53,501 nucleotides of DNA from Candidatus Helarchaeota ASGARD archaeon Hel_GB_B (GCA_005191425.1 SUPR01000009.1:1-53501); one strand, 5' to 3'. Shown: positions 35,304 through 44,939, counted from the first letter of the stretch. Notes: generated from the letters alone by a model not told the origin. Numbers and translations: made by a program.

Positions 35304-36803
35304 ATGGAAGATTTTGATTATAATTTTGAACAAGAAAAGAGAAAAATCATTCCCTTAATGAGACAATTTGCTACACATTGTACTGCGTGCGGAATATGTA
35401 TCGAAAATTGTGTTTTTCATGATTATTCTAGAGAAGACGGAAGACAAATAATGGGTGAAATCAAGAAATTTCTGTTAAGTAAAAAATTAGACAAAAAATT
35501 AAGTAAAAAGACCAAGAAATTTATATGGAACTGCGGTATATGTGAACATTGTAATAATAAATGTCCGTTACCTGACGATAAAAAGATACCTAGGTCTCCA
35601 ATGATTGTACTTCTGAGGGGATTATTAGTTATAAAAAATGAAGCTCCAATTTTAATACGTTTGGTTCGTCTGCTTTTATTTAAAGATGAGAATAACCCCG
35701 TCTTAGAAAGTTTATGGCCAATTGCAGGGAAAATACTTGTACCAGGGTGGTATGATACTAAAGACGAACTTCAAATTAAAGAAAGAAAAGCTATAGAAAA
35801 AGCAAGACGATATTCAGATAAGGGTGCGGAAGTCTGCTTTTTTGGAGGGTGTGGCCATACAAATGCAATACCAGATTCCGTATATGGAACAATTTCAATT
35901 CTTGAACAGGCTGGAATCGACCATATAACCATTGGAAACCCTGCTTTTTGTTGTGGAGTTGTTTATATTTTAATGGGTTATTTTGATATCTGGCTCAAAC
36001 ACACATATAAAGTTATGAAAAATTATTTAAAACTGACACCACGCCCGAAACGATTGCTATTACATTGTCCGGGGTGTTATACTATTTATCAATTTGATTT
36101 ATCCCAATATGGACTTATTCTACCTTTAAATTACTTAAGAATTATGAATAACCCAATAAAAATGATGCATGTTAGTGAATATATTCTAGAATTAATTAAA
36201 GAAGAGAAAATTAAATTGAAAGGTGAAGTCCCGCTTGTAGTAACATATCAAGATAATTGTTCTATTGGACGCAGAATGGCAAAAGTGGGAAAATCAGTAT
36301 ATGATGAGCCTAGAGAAATCCTTAATAATATTCCAGGAATAAAATTGGTAGAAGCAAATAATATTAGAGAAAATGCATATTGCTGCGGATTGATTGCTAC
36401 AAAAACTCAAGGAATGGGCACAAATATAAAATTAATAGGAAAAGACAAAGCCTATACAATCCAAAGAGATTTATATAAATATCTTATCGAACATGAGTCT
36501 AAAAATTTGGTTACTCCTTGTATGGGCTGTGCATTGGTTTACGAAGATTCAGCAAGGTTTTGGAGTAATAAATTAGGTTCTAAAATTAATATTTTAGAAT
36601 TATCAGAACTTGTAAATAGATCGATTGGTATTAATATTCCCCAACGATATTTCGACCTAAACAATGTAATGAGTTTATCGGCACCATTTATTAAACCATC
36701 TATCATTAAAGTTATTCCAAGAATGATAAAAACTCATGCATTCCGAGATATTTTCAATTTCATAAAGAAGATGATTAATTATAGCTTAAAAAGAAAAAAA
36801 TAA
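35304..36803 (+). CDS. HdrD-like iron-sulfur protein with two complete CCG domains
   Basis: The 499-residue protein contains CTACGICIENC and CGICEHCNNKCP ferredoxin sites near residues 30-90, then two complete CCG domains: GGCG, FCCG, CPGC and DNCS, YCCG, CMGC. It is a paralogue of the first gene in this operon, which has lost part of its second CCG. With the ferredoxin between them, the three genes look like an electron-transfer module such as a heterodisulfide-reductase-like complex. The dehydratase/reductase genes upstream would be a plausible partner. Its stop codon lies at the edge of repeat copy C. Confidence 0.85.
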   Translation: MEDFDYNFEQEKRKIIPLMRQFATHCTACGICIENCVFHDYSREDGRQIMGEIKKFLLSKKLDKKLSKKTKKFIWNCGICEHCNNKCPLPDDKKIPRSPMIVLLRGLLVIKNEAPILIRLVRLLLFKDENNPVLESLWPIAGKILVPGWYDTKDELQIKERKAIEKARRYSDKGAEVCFFGGCGHTNAIPDSVYGTISILEQAGIDHITIGNPAFCCGVVYILMGYFDIWLKHTYKVMKNYLKLTPRPKRLLLHCPGCYTIYQFDLSQYGLILPLNYLRIMNNPIKMMHVSEYILELIKEEKIKLKGEVPLVVTYQDNCSIGRRMAKVGKSVYDEPREILNNIPGIKLVEANNIRENAYCCGLIATKTQGMGTNIKLIGKDKAYTIQRDLYKYLIEHESKNLVTPCMGCALVYEDSARFWSNKLGSKINILELSELVNRSIGINIPQRYFDLNNVMSLSAPFIKPSIIKVIPRMIKTHAFRDIFNFIKKMINYSLKRKK

Positions 36804-36895
36804 ACACATAACAAATTTTTAGGGAAAATTCATTTCCAATAGAAATCTTTTTTTATCACAAATTTAAATTTTTGAAAAAAAAAGAATATAAAAAT
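36795..36895. repeat. Dispersed intergenic repeat, copy C
   Basis: It begins at the 3' end of the HdrD-like gene and includes its TAA stop. It shares TAAACACATAAC, the inverted repeat AATTTT-tAGGG-AAAATT, CATTTCCAATAGAAATCTTT and a distal AAAAAGAATATAAA with copy A; a few dozen bases before the distal block differ. No plus-strand gene follows, so a pure promoter role does not explain this copy. Confidence 0.75.
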
Positions 36896-36941
36896 AAATT
36901 AATGTAATCTAAAGAAATATCCAAATAAATTAACCTGTGTT

Positions 36942-38333
36942 TTATTTCACTTTACTTCTTTTTTCTGTATGTAGTTTTTCCCTTGCCATTCTAATCTCTT
37001 TTAATTTATTTCCGTGTAAAGGATAAAAATAAAGAGAAATTATACCAATCACTAACGCAATATCAGGAAAAATAAACATCAAAGACCTTAGACCAAGTTC
37101 TATTTTTAAACTATAAGCACCCGGGTCATAAACATACCAGCCAGTAGTATTTAAGACCAGACCAATAGTCACAAATATTAGTATAGTAGACAACCTAATA
37201 ATTAATGCATTAATACCATAATAGCCACCTTCTCTTCGGACACCGGTCTTTAGTTCATCCTCATCAATTATATCACTTATAATAAGGTCTATGTAGTATA
37301 ATGACCCAGCAAGTCCGATTCCAACGAAGACCATTGTAATAAGACCAGAAATAAAATTTGAAATGAAATAGAACGGTATCATTGCAATAGCCCAAGTCGA
37401 CATTGAAAGCATTAGACCTTGTCTAGTACCAATCTTGAATCCAATTATTTTCCAAATATAAATTCCTGGGATTGACATTAAAAAGGCAACCAGTAGTAGA
37501 ACACTTAAAAGAATACTCTCTTTTTCAATATGCAGAACATAGGTACCATAAAACGGGATGATTGTCGGTAGCATACCAAAAACATACCAATTCATTAGAC
37601 CAGCTACTACATAAAAAAGAAATGACTTATTCTTAAGAGTATATTTAAATGCTTTAAATATATTAGGAGTATTCAGTGCATCATCTCTAAATTCCTTTTT
37701 TTCTTTTATACCCCATTTTAATAGAATTATTAATCCAATAAATATAATAACACCTAAAACAGCCCCATTAATTTGATATTGATTAATTGTATAAGGTAGA
37801 CCAGACTTATTTGTAAGGTCTTCAATAAATAAAGTTGGTATAACAAATGCCACAATTAGACCGACAACTGTAAAATATCGCCGCATACTACTAACGCTTG
37901 CCCTAGACTTATCATCTATATACATTTCAGGGAACAAACTGGTATGGTTTAATGACATCATAGTGTAAACACCATCAAATACCATAATTATTATTAAAAA
38001 ATAGATAAATTTGCCGAAATCAGTATAACCTAGAGGAGTAAATAGAAAAAACATTACAAGAGACAACGGAATTGTAGCAGCTAATATCCATGGCTTTCTC
38101 CTGCCCCACTTAGTCCTAGTCCTGTCAGATAATAACCCCATTAAAGGATCGTTGAGAGCATTCCAAATTGACCAAATAATAAACCCTAATGTTATCCAAT
38201 TCACATTTAATTTGATTACTGAAAAATAAAATGTAAATATTAAATAAGTAAAAGACTGATATGCAACAGTATCTGAAAATTCTCCAACGCTAAAAGCAAA
38301 TTTTTCGATAAATGGATGTTGTTCTTCTGTCAT
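36942..38333 (-). CDS. GPH-family sugar:cation symporter (MFS)
   Basis: This 463-residue, twelve-helix protein matches the glycoside-pentoside-hexuronide:cation symporter family (MelB/XylP type). Family features are AFSVGEFSDTVAYQ at the N-terminus, WNALNDPLMGLLSDRTRTKWGRRKPWIL with the conserved Asp and Arg-rich loop, and DIIDEDELKTGVRREG in the second half. It would take up an oligosaccharide or glycoside with Na+ or H+. No glycosidase is beside it. Two features of its neighbourhood: it converges on the Hdr-like operon across repeat copy C, and a 620-base spacer lies before its start. Confidence 0.88.
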   Translation of the reverse strand: MTEEQHPFIEKFAFSVGEFSDTVAYQSFTYLIFTFYFSVIKLNVNWITLGFIIWSIWNALNDPLMGLLSDRTRTKWGRRKPWILAATIPLSLVMFFLFTPLGYTDFGKFIYFLIIIMVFDGVYTMMSLNHTSLFPEMYIDDKSRASVSSMRRYFTVVGLIVAFVIPTLFIEDLTNKSGLPYTINQYQINGAVLGVIIFIGLIILLKWGIKEKKEFRDDALNTPNIFKAFKYTLKNKSFLFYVVAGLMNWYVFGMLPTIIPFYGTYVLHIEKESILLSVLLLVAFLMSIPGIYIWKIIGFKIGTRQGLMLSMSTWAIAMIPFYFISNFISGLITMVFVGIGLAGSLYYIDLIISDIIDEDELKTGVRREGGYYGINALIIRLSTILIFVTIGLVLNTTGWYVYDPGAYSLKIELGLRSLMFIFPDIALVIGIISLYFYPLHGNKLKEIRMAREKLHTEKRSKVK

Positions 38334-38954
38334 TTTAATTTTTTCCTTTAAATATAATTAATTTTTAATTTTCTCATTTCAATATATTATAGATCTGAAT
38401 TATGCTATGAATTAAGATTATTTTTATGATTTTAACTTTTTCAATACTATATGAAATTTTGTTTTAATTATAAAATTATTTGATTAATAATTCAAGATAT
38501 TCAAGTTTAATAAGTCTGGTTTTCAATTTATTTTAAAAAAGAAGCACGAACTTTACATAGAATAAGTTTAAATTAACCAAATTTAATTAATTTTTAAAAT
38601 TTATTTTAAAATTTGAGAATAATGACTTTTTTAATCATGAACATTTCTTACAAATTACTTTCGTTGTTAAATTAATCATAATAACGTTAGAAAAAATTTG
38701 GGGGAAATATTTCTATTTTTCGTTAATTTAAATTAAGTTATTTTGGAATGGAATTCAGCAATATTTCTTTAAATAAAAAACCATTTAGGTGCTTAAAATT
38801 TTAAGTCTGTAATTTAATTAAATAGTATTTATAATAAAATCTTAAAGTTTTTATGTCAAATCAAATAGATAAAAAAAATAGATTGAAAAAATTTTAAATA
38901 AAAATTAGATGAGGTTTAAAAAAATTAATTTAAATTAATTTTATGTGGTAGATT
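38334..38954. other. Gene-free divergent spacer
   Basis: This 621-base, highly AT-rich stretch is the longest spacer in the window. It separates the sugar symporter from the second flavoprotein operon. I see no tRNA, reading frame or clear repeat. It must contain both promoters. Confidence 0.6.
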
Positions 38955-39569
38955 ATGGTCAGTGAAAGATATTTTTTGTTTGGAATTGAAGAGATGGGTA
39001 TTGCATTAGATTCGATTATAAAAGAAACAAAATTTGATTTAGAATTAGTTGAAAAACTTATTCAAGGAATTAAATCTAATAAATTGCCCACAGATAAGCT
39101 TATCGATTTTCTTAACAATTTTTTAAATTATAATATATTAAATGTGCTAATCAATGATAAAAAAATAGGAGAACATATAAAAGAACAATTTATTAACAAA
39201 AAAGGTAAAAAAGTAGTCTTAAAATTTGATTTTATGAAACCGGTTCTTATTGAGGTCAAGTCAGATTCTATATTGATAAACATAGAATTTATAGATTCTC
39301 TGTCAAATGTTCCTAATTTATCATTGTCCAGTGAACATTTAATTGCTCTTTTTGAGAATAATTTTAAATTTTTAAAATTTATTTCATTACCGCCAGATAA
39401 TCCACTTTCAATTAATATTCCTGACCATGATCGTGAGTATCTCGCTGATTTAATTGTAAGGATATTTCTTGCTGTTTCAACGGCAATTTTATTACGGGCT
39501 GATCTACGAAATAAAATAATTAAAAATATAGACAGTTCAATCCAAGCAATTTCAAGTCTTTTAATTTAA
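38955..39569 (+). CDS. Uncharacterised 204-residue protein
   Basis: I do not recognise this protein. It has no Cys cluster, membrane helix or nucleotide motif. The sequence looks like a mainly helical N-terminus (GIEEMGIALDSIIKET, ELVEKLIQGIKSNKLPTDKLIDFLNNFL), a strand-rich middle (KKVVLKFDFMKPVLIEVKSD) and helices at the end. It starts a plus-strand run: the GlcD-type flavoprotein ATG follows 13 bases after its stop. It may be a small accessory subunit for that enzyme, but this rests on position only. Confidence 0.7.
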   Translation: MVSERYFLFGIEEMGIALDSIIKETKFDLELVEKLIQGIKSNKLPTDKLIDFLNNFLNYNILNVLINDKKIGEHIKEQFINKKGKKVVLKFDFMKPVLIEVKSDSILINIEFIDSLSNVPNLSLSSEHLIALFENNFKFLKFISLPPDNPLSINIPDHDREYLADLIVRIFLAVSTAILLRADLRNKIIKNIDSSIQAISSLLI

Positions 39570-39582
39570 AGGGGTGTAAAAT

Positions 39583-41022
39583 ATGAGTAATGAGATAATT
39601 GAGCAGCTTATTAAAATTGTTGGAGAGGATAATGTATCAATAGATCCTTATGAATTAGCAATTTATTCAAGAGATTTTAATAATTTTGGATCAACTCCAG
39701 ATTATATAGTTACCTGTCATTCAAAAGAAGAAGTTATGAAAATACTCCAATTTGCTAATGAAAATTATATTCCAATTACTCCAAAATCTTCTAAAATAGA
39801 TTATTTTGGTGCTGCGATTCCAAGTTATGGTGGAATTCTTTTAAACCTCCAAGAAATGAAAAAAATTAAAAAAATTGATACTACACTTAATAGGTACGCT
39901 ACAGTCGAGCCAGGAGTCACATTTGAAGATTTACAAAAAGAATTAGATAAATTAGGATTTCAAGTTATGATGCCTTTGGGCGTATCATGTAAAAATTCAA
40001 TATTATCTACATATCTTGAGCGCACTCCACTTCTAAGTGGTCCAATACCTATTTTGTCTAATGGGTGGCAATGTATTTTCGATATGGACGTCTTGCTCCC
40101 AAACGGTGATAATTTTCATACTGGGTCTGGAGAAGCTACACCAAAATTTAAAAATTTAACACCTCATGGAGTAACTGGGCCAGATTTCTCCCGAATATTT
40201 ACAGGGGCCCAAGGCACTATGGGTATAATTACTGAGATGACTGTTAAAATCAAACGCAAATATCCCTTTGAATCGATTTTTACATATAATGCTGAGAAAG
40301 ATTCTTTATTAGACATAGTTTCTAAGATTAAAAAATTAGATATCGGTAAAGAATGTCTTATTATTAGTAAATTAAATATGGCTAGTATCCTTGCAGAGGA
40401 TTTTGACCAAGTAGATGAATTAATAGATATTTTACCAGATTGGACAATGGTGCTTCGAGTTGCAGGATACGATGAGGAAGAACTTCAAGTCAATCTTGCA
40501 GATCTTGAAGATTTTAAACTTTCTAATTCCATTAATACACTGGAAATTCTTACAAATATAAATAATATTGAAGAAATTTTTCTAAATGAATTTAAATTAC
40601 CCAATAAATTAATCAATTTTAGGTATTATCAAGGTCATTGTCAAACTATTTCATTCTATACTGAAAAAGATAGGATCAGAGATTTTGATAAACAAGTTGA
40701 ATATGTCGCTAATAACTATAATTATCCGATAGATAATTTGTATGGTTTTATCATGCCTATTGAGCAGGGGCGAACATTTTATTATGAATATAATTTTCAT
40801 TCGAACCATAATAATGTGGACGATTACTTTAGAATTCAAAAATTATACCAAGAAGTGTGTGAAATAGTTATTAATCTTGGTGGAATTATTGATCGCCCCT
40901 ATGGAGAATATCTAATAAACCTTATTTATTCCAAAATACCCGAATATTATAATAATATCTTAATAATAAAAAATTGGTTCGATCCAAACAATATTTTAAA
41001 CCCAGGAAAAATCTTTTATTGA
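39583..41022 (+). CDS. FAD-linked oxidase, GlcD type
   Basis: This 479-residue flavoprotein is a distant paralogue of 17780-19297. FAD-domain segments include SKEEVMKILQFANENYIPITPKS, TVEPGVTFEDLQKEL and TGPDFSRIFTGAQGTMGIITEM; it ends with WFDPNNILNPGKIF. The usual PKGxGTN glycine-rich loop is altered (PKSSKIDYFGAAIP), so FAD binding may differ. A strong AAAGGGGTG ribosome site precedes it. The next gene, 77 bases on, encodes a CCG iron-sulfur protein, making a GlcD-GlcF-like pair for a 2-hydroxy acid dehydrogenase such as glycolate or D-lactate dehydrogenase. Confidence 0.85.
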   Translation: MSNEIIEQLIKIVGEDNVSIDPYELAIYSRDFNNFGSTPDYIVTCHSKEEVMKILQFANENYIPITPKSSKIDYFGAAIPSYGGILLNLQEMKKIKKIDTTLNRYATVEPGVTFEDLQKELDKLGFQVMMPLGVSCKNSILSTYLERTPLLSGPIPILSNGWQCIFDMDVLLPNGDNFHTGSGEATPKFKNLTPHGVTGPDFSRIFTGAQGTMGIITEMTVKIKRKYPFESIFTYNAEKDSLLDIVSKIKKLDIGKECLIISKLNMASILAEDFDQVDELIDILPDWTMVLRVAGYDEEELQVNLADLEDFKLSNSINTLEILTNINNIEEIFLNEFKLPNKLINFRYYQGHCQTISFYTEKDRIRDFDKQVEYVANNYNYPIDNLYGFIMPIEQGRTFYYEYNFHSNHNNVDDYFRIQKLYQEVCEIVINLGGIIDRPYGEYLINLIYSKIPEYYNNILIIKNWFDPNNILNPGKIFY

Positions 41023-41099
41023 TTATCATTAATTTTTTGACTTGATTTGCTTAAATTAATAAACAATGATTAAGTATGTAGAAATTTAAATTAAAATAG

Positions 41100-42284
41100 A
41101 TGATATTAATGAGTAAAGAACTTAAAGATTTTCATGCAGATGTCTGGCATTGTACAAAATGTTTTTGCTGCGCATATATTAATCCTTATTATCTGACAGA
41201 TGAAAATTATTATGATGGATGCCCAGCAGGAAAATATTTTAAGTTTGATTCCCATCATGCATCAGGACGAATGGAAATTGCTCGAGGTATAATTGAAGAA
41301 GAACTTCCATATCCTTCTGAAAAACTTCTGGAGATAATTTATTCTTGTACTACCTGTGGACTTTGCCAAGCAAATTGCTCATTTTTAAAGGACCTAACAC
41401 CTGTAGATGTAATAGAAGCAGTTAGAAGAAAATTAGTCGCCGATGGTATTGGACCTATGCCTCAACATAAAAGATTTGCGGAATCAATTAAAAAAGAGCA
41501 TAATCCATACCGAGAAGAACATTCAAAAAGGTTCAAAAGTTTTAAAGATGCTAAAATAAATCCAGATGCTGAAATTATTTATTATATAGGTTGTACTAGC
41601 TCATATCGAACAAAAGAAATAGCTCAGTCCACCATTGAAATTTTAAATAAATTAAACATTGACTATACTATTTTGGGAGATGATGAATGGTGCTGTGGAA
41701 GTCCATTATTTAGGACTGGCCAGATGAATGAAGGAAAAATGGTCATGGAACATAATATAAAAGTTATTAATAATAAATACCCAAAAGCTAAACAAATCCT
41801 ATTTTCATGTGCAGGGTGTTATCGTGCATTTAAAAAAGATTACGATGAACTGTCTGAATTAAAACTGAAACCTAAAACGGAACACATTTCTGAATTCATA
41901 CAAAAATTGATCAAAAAGGGAAAATTAAATTTCAATAAAAAAGATGTTTCTATAACATATCACGACCCATGTCATTTAGGTAGACATTTGGGAGTCTATG
42001 AACAGCCAAGGGAAGTAATAAATTCATTTTCTAATTTGGTCGAGATGCCCCGAAACAGGATAAATGCATGGTGTTGTGGCTCTGGAGGTGGAGTCAAGTC
42101 TGCTTTTAATGATATGGCGATGGCTACGGCTATAGATCGCTTGAATGAAGCTATTAGTACCAATTCTGATATTCTAATGTCAACATGCCCATTTTGTAAA
42201 TTAAATTTATCTCAAGCTAATGAAAAAAACACTGAAAAAATAGAAATAATGGATCTTGTTGAATATATTGCAAAAATACTTTAA
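41100..42284 (+). CDS. GlcF/LutA-like iron-sulfur protein with two CCG domains
   Basis: The 394-residue protein has N-terminal ferredoxin-like cysteines (CTKCFCC, CP and CTTCGLCQANC) and two complete CCG domains: GCTS, WCCG, CAGC, then DPCH, WCCG, CPFC. The layout is that of GlcF/HdrD partners which take electrons from a flavoprotein. Its position after the GlcD-type gene supports a joint dehydrogenase. The first methionine at 41100 has an in-frame methionine four codons later, and either can be used. Compared with the CCG proteins at 32708-36803, all cluster cysteines are present. Confidence 0.88.
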   Translation: MILMSKELKDFHADVWHCTKCFCCAYINPYYLTDENYYDGCPAGKYFKFDSHHASGRMEIARGIIEEELPYPSEKLLEIIYSCTTCGLCQANCSFLKDLTPVDVIEAVRRKLVADGIGPMPQHKRFAESIKKEHNPYREEHSKRFKSFKDAKINPDAEIIYYIGCTSSYRTKEIAQSTIEILNKLNIDYTILGDDEWCCGSPLFRTGQMNEGKMVMEHNIKVINNKYPKAKQILFSCAGCYRAFKKDYDELSELKLKPKTEHISEFIQKLIKKGKLNFNKKDVSITYHDPCHLGRHLGVYEQPREVINSFSNLVEMPRNRINAWCCGSGGGVKSAFNDMAMATAIDRLNEAISTNSDILMSTCPFCKLNLSQANEKNTEKIEIMDLVEYIAKIL

Positions 42285-42754
42285 TTATTTTGTTTAATTT
42301 AAATTTCTATTAAATTACTATTCTTATTTTTATAAAAAGTAAACTAGTTAGTTATTTTATTATATTATATTTTCAAATTATTCTAGATTTTCTAGCACAT
42401 TTTGTTCTATTTTATCGGTATATAGTAATGTTACTAATAGAATCTTTTTTAAATTGATTTTTAATTATACAATTTTCATTTCTATTAAGCAAAAATTATA
42501 TGTGTAAAAAATTTGATGTAAAATTTAGAATATTACTTTAAAAAAACAATATAAATCAAATATTAAAAAATTTGGGTCAAGATTTTATTTATAGATCAAT
42601 CTTCTTATTTATAGAAATTGTTTCTTCATAAAATCCAGAATAAAAATAGTAAAAAATTAATATGTTTTATAATAATAAAATAATTTAAATTTAAATAAAA
42701 CAAATTATTTAATAATTTATTTAGTGCATCGACGTGATAAAGGAAGTGAATTAA
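42285..42754. other. Gene-free spacer before the mutase genes
   Basis: This 470-base AT-rich stretch lies between the CCG protein and the B12 mutase operon. I see no RNA gene, cobalamin riboswitch-like structure, repeat or reading frame in it. Confidence 0.55.
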
Positions 42755-44512
42755 TTGACTGACGAGAAAAAAGAAAAAATTAAAAGTCGCAAAAAAAAGA
42801 AGAGAGATTCGATAGCAAAACTTAAGCAACAGATGATTGATTATATAAATAATATAAAAACATATGAAGATTGGGACAAATTTGTTCAGATGTTTATGTT
42901 AAGGTTTCCAGAACGAAAAAAGAAATTTTTTACGGACTCAGGAATTGAAATTAAACGGTTATATATACCAGATGATATAAAAGATATTGATTATAATAGA
43001 GACATTGGATATCCGAGTGTTCCGCCTTTTGTTAGAGGGGTTTATCCTACAATGCATAGAGGCAGATTTTGGACACAAAGATTAATTTGTGGGACGGGTA
43101 CTCCTGAAGATACAAATGAACGGCTTAAATTTTTAATTGATCAAGGGCAAACAGGATTAAATATAATATATGATTTACCATCTCATCGAGGAATTGACCC
43201 AGATGATCCTAGAGCTAAAGGAGAAATTGGAAAAGACGGAGTGAACTGTTGCTGTTTAGAAGATATGCGTGCAATATTTAAAGATATAGATTATAAAAAA
43301 TATTCAGTTTCTCAAATAACAGCCATTCATGTTTTATGTATGTATATTGCAATGGCAGAATTAGACGGAGTAGATATATCAGAATTAAGAGGAACAGTTC
43401 AAAGTGATATGTTTAATGCAATTCAGGGTTGTGGAGCTTTAGCTTCAGATGTAACCAGACGTGGAAAGGGTGCTATAGATTATTCAGTTGAGATTTGTGT
43501 CGATATTATTGAATTTTGTTCAAAATATATGCCTAAATGGTACCCAATATCCATAGTTGGACGCAATATAAGAGAAGCAGGGGCTGATGCAGTTTCAGAA
43601 ATTGCGCTTGCTTTTTCAAATGGCCTTGCATTTGTTGAAAAAGCTATGGCGAGAGGATTAGATATTAATGAATTTGGAGAACGTTTATCATTTATGTTTT
43701 GTTGTGAAAATGACTTTTTCGAAGAAATAGCGAAATTTAGAGCTGCACGAAGAGTATGGTATAGATTAATGAAAGAAAAAGGTGCAACAAATCCTTTAGC
43801 AATGTTAGTACGGATGCATGTCCAAAATAGTAGTATAGCTTATACAGCGCAACAACCTCTTAATAATATTATCCGTGGTACTCTTCATACTACAGCTGCT
43901 GTATTAGGTGGTGCACAATCACTCCATACTAATGCTTATGATGAAGCATGGGGACTTCCAACTGAAAAAGCAGCTATGATTGCTTTACGAACACAACAAA
44001 TTATAGCCGAAGAATCAGGTATCATGAATACAATTGACCCACTTGCGGGTTCATATTATATCGAAACTTTAACCAATGAATTAGCTGAAAGAATTTATAA
44101 TATGGTAAAAGAAATGCAAGAGAAAGGTGGCTCCGTAGAATTAACTGAAAATGGATGGATTGCTAATTTACTGGAAGAAAATGCATATAAATATCAGCAA
44201 GAAATTGAAAGTGGTGAAAGAGTAATTGTTGGGGTTAATAAATATGTTTTAGAAGATGAAGAGTTAGATATTGAAATCCATGAAATTCCTGAAGAGGTAG
44301 CAGAACATCAAATCGCCAGAGTACAAAGAGTTAGAAAAGAGAGAGACCCAGAAAAATGGAAAGCTGCAATAGAAGAATTAAAACGAGTATGTGATGCAAA
44401 AGAAAAAGATCCAAAAGTCAATATTATGCGAGCATTAATTGACGCCTATAAAGCAGGTGCAACTTTAGGAGAATGTTATAAAACTATGTGGTCCGATTAT
44501 AGGTTCTTGTGA
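42755..44512 (+). CDS. B12-dependent acyl-CoA mutase, catalytic subunit, with altered active site
   Basis: This 585-residue protein has the catalytic barrel of the methylmalonyl-CoA mutase family: FVRGVYPTMHRGRFWT, GQTGLNIIYDLPSHRG, MPKWYPISIVG, and AQSLHTNAYDEAWGLPTEKA. However, MCM residue Tyr89 is I111, catalytic His244 is N271 (GRN in place of GYH), and the stretch holding substrate-binding Arg207 is replaced by unrelated sequence about eight residues longer. It is therefore unlikely to be a standard MCM; it rearranges another acyl-CoA or has changed chemistry. The 2-hydroxyisobutyryl-CoA mutase type is also unlikely, since its Asp117 position is I138. A TTG start follows AAGGAAGTGA. The B12-binding subunit follows 19 bases later. 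Confidence 0.85.
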   Translation: MTDEKKEKIKSRKKKKRDSIAKLKQQMIDYINNIKTYEDWDKFVQMFMLRFPERKKKFFTDSGIEIKRLYIPDDIKDIDYNRDIGYPSVPPFVRGVYPTMHRGRFWTQRLICGTGTPEDTNERLKFLIDQGQTGLNIIYDLPSHRGIDPDDPRAKGEIGKDGVNCCCLEDMRAIFKDIDYKKYSVSQITAIHVLCMYIAMAELDGVDISELRGTVQSDMFNAIQGCGALASDVTRRGKGAIDYSVEICVDIIEFCSKYMPKWYPISIVGRNIREAGADAVSEIALAFSNGLAFVEKAMARGLDINEFGERLSFMFCCENDFFEEIAKFRAARRVWYRLMKEKGATNPLAMLVRMHVQNSSIAYTAQQPLNNIIRGTLHTTAAVLGGAQSLHTNAYDEAWGLPTEKAAMIALRTQQIIAEESGIMNTIDPLAGSYYIETLTNELAERIYNMVKEMQEKGGSVELTENGWIANLLEENAYKYQQEIESGERVIVGVNKYVLEDEELDIEIHEIPEEVAEHQIARVQRVRKERDPEKWKAAIEELKRVCDAKEKDPKVNIMRALIDAYKAGATLGECYKTMWSDYRFL

Positions 44513-44531
44513 GAGAAGGAGGTCAATTTTT

Positions 44532-44939
44532 ATGAAAAGAAAATTGAAGGTATTAACTGCAAAACCTGGTTTGGACGGACATGATAGAGGAATAAAAATT
44601 GTCAATAGAGTTTTTGTAGAATCTGGAATGGAAGTAGTTTATATTGGAAATAGTACTCCAGAAGAAATAATTAAAGCAAGTATTGATGAGGATGCAGATA
44701 TTATTGGCCTGTCAATTTTATCTTCTAGCTATAAAATTTTAATTCCTGAATTTCTTGATCTTGTGGAAAAAAATGGACTAAAGAACCGAATGCTATTATT
44801 GGGTGGAATTATTTTACCACGAGATAAAAAAAATTATTTAGAGAGAGGATTTGCAGGAGTTTACGGACCTGGTACTAATATTAAAAAAGTCGTGGAATTT
44901 ATCCATTCAAAATTCAATATAAAGGAATCAGATGAGTGA
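44532..44939 (+). CDS. B12-binding subunit of the acyl-CoA mutase
   Basis: The 135-residue protein is a cobalamin-binding domain as in the small part of archaeal split mutases. GLDGHDRG holds the DxHxxG motif that supplies the lower His ligand to cobalt. GLSILSSSY and LLLGGIILP are the next cofactor contacts. A perfect AAGGAGGT ribosome site lies before the ATG. Together with the preceding subunit it forms one enzyme. The usual partners, MeaB/ArgK GTPase chaperone and methylmalonyl-CoA epimerase, are not in the window. Confidence 0.92.
   Translation: MKRKLKVLTAKPGLDGHDRGIKIVNRVFVESGMEVVYIGNSTPEEIIKASIDEDADIIGLSILSSSYKILIPEFLDLVEKNGLKNRMLLLGGIILPRDKKNYLERGFAGVYGPGTNIKKVVEFIHSKFNIKESDE

Noticed and set aside
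38334..38954. tRNA or small RNA gene in the longest spacer
   Set aside because: No GC-rich arm or T-loop motif (GTTCRANTC) is present; the sequence is uniformly AT-rich.
42285..42754. Cobalamin riboswitch before the mutase genes
   Set aside because: No B12-box-like conserved sequence or strong stem structure is visible, and archaeal cobalamin riboswitches are rare.
42755..44939. Plain annotation as methylmalonyl-CoA mutase
   Set aside because: Tyr89, His244 and the Arg207 segment are changed, and no epimerase or MeaB gene is nearby.
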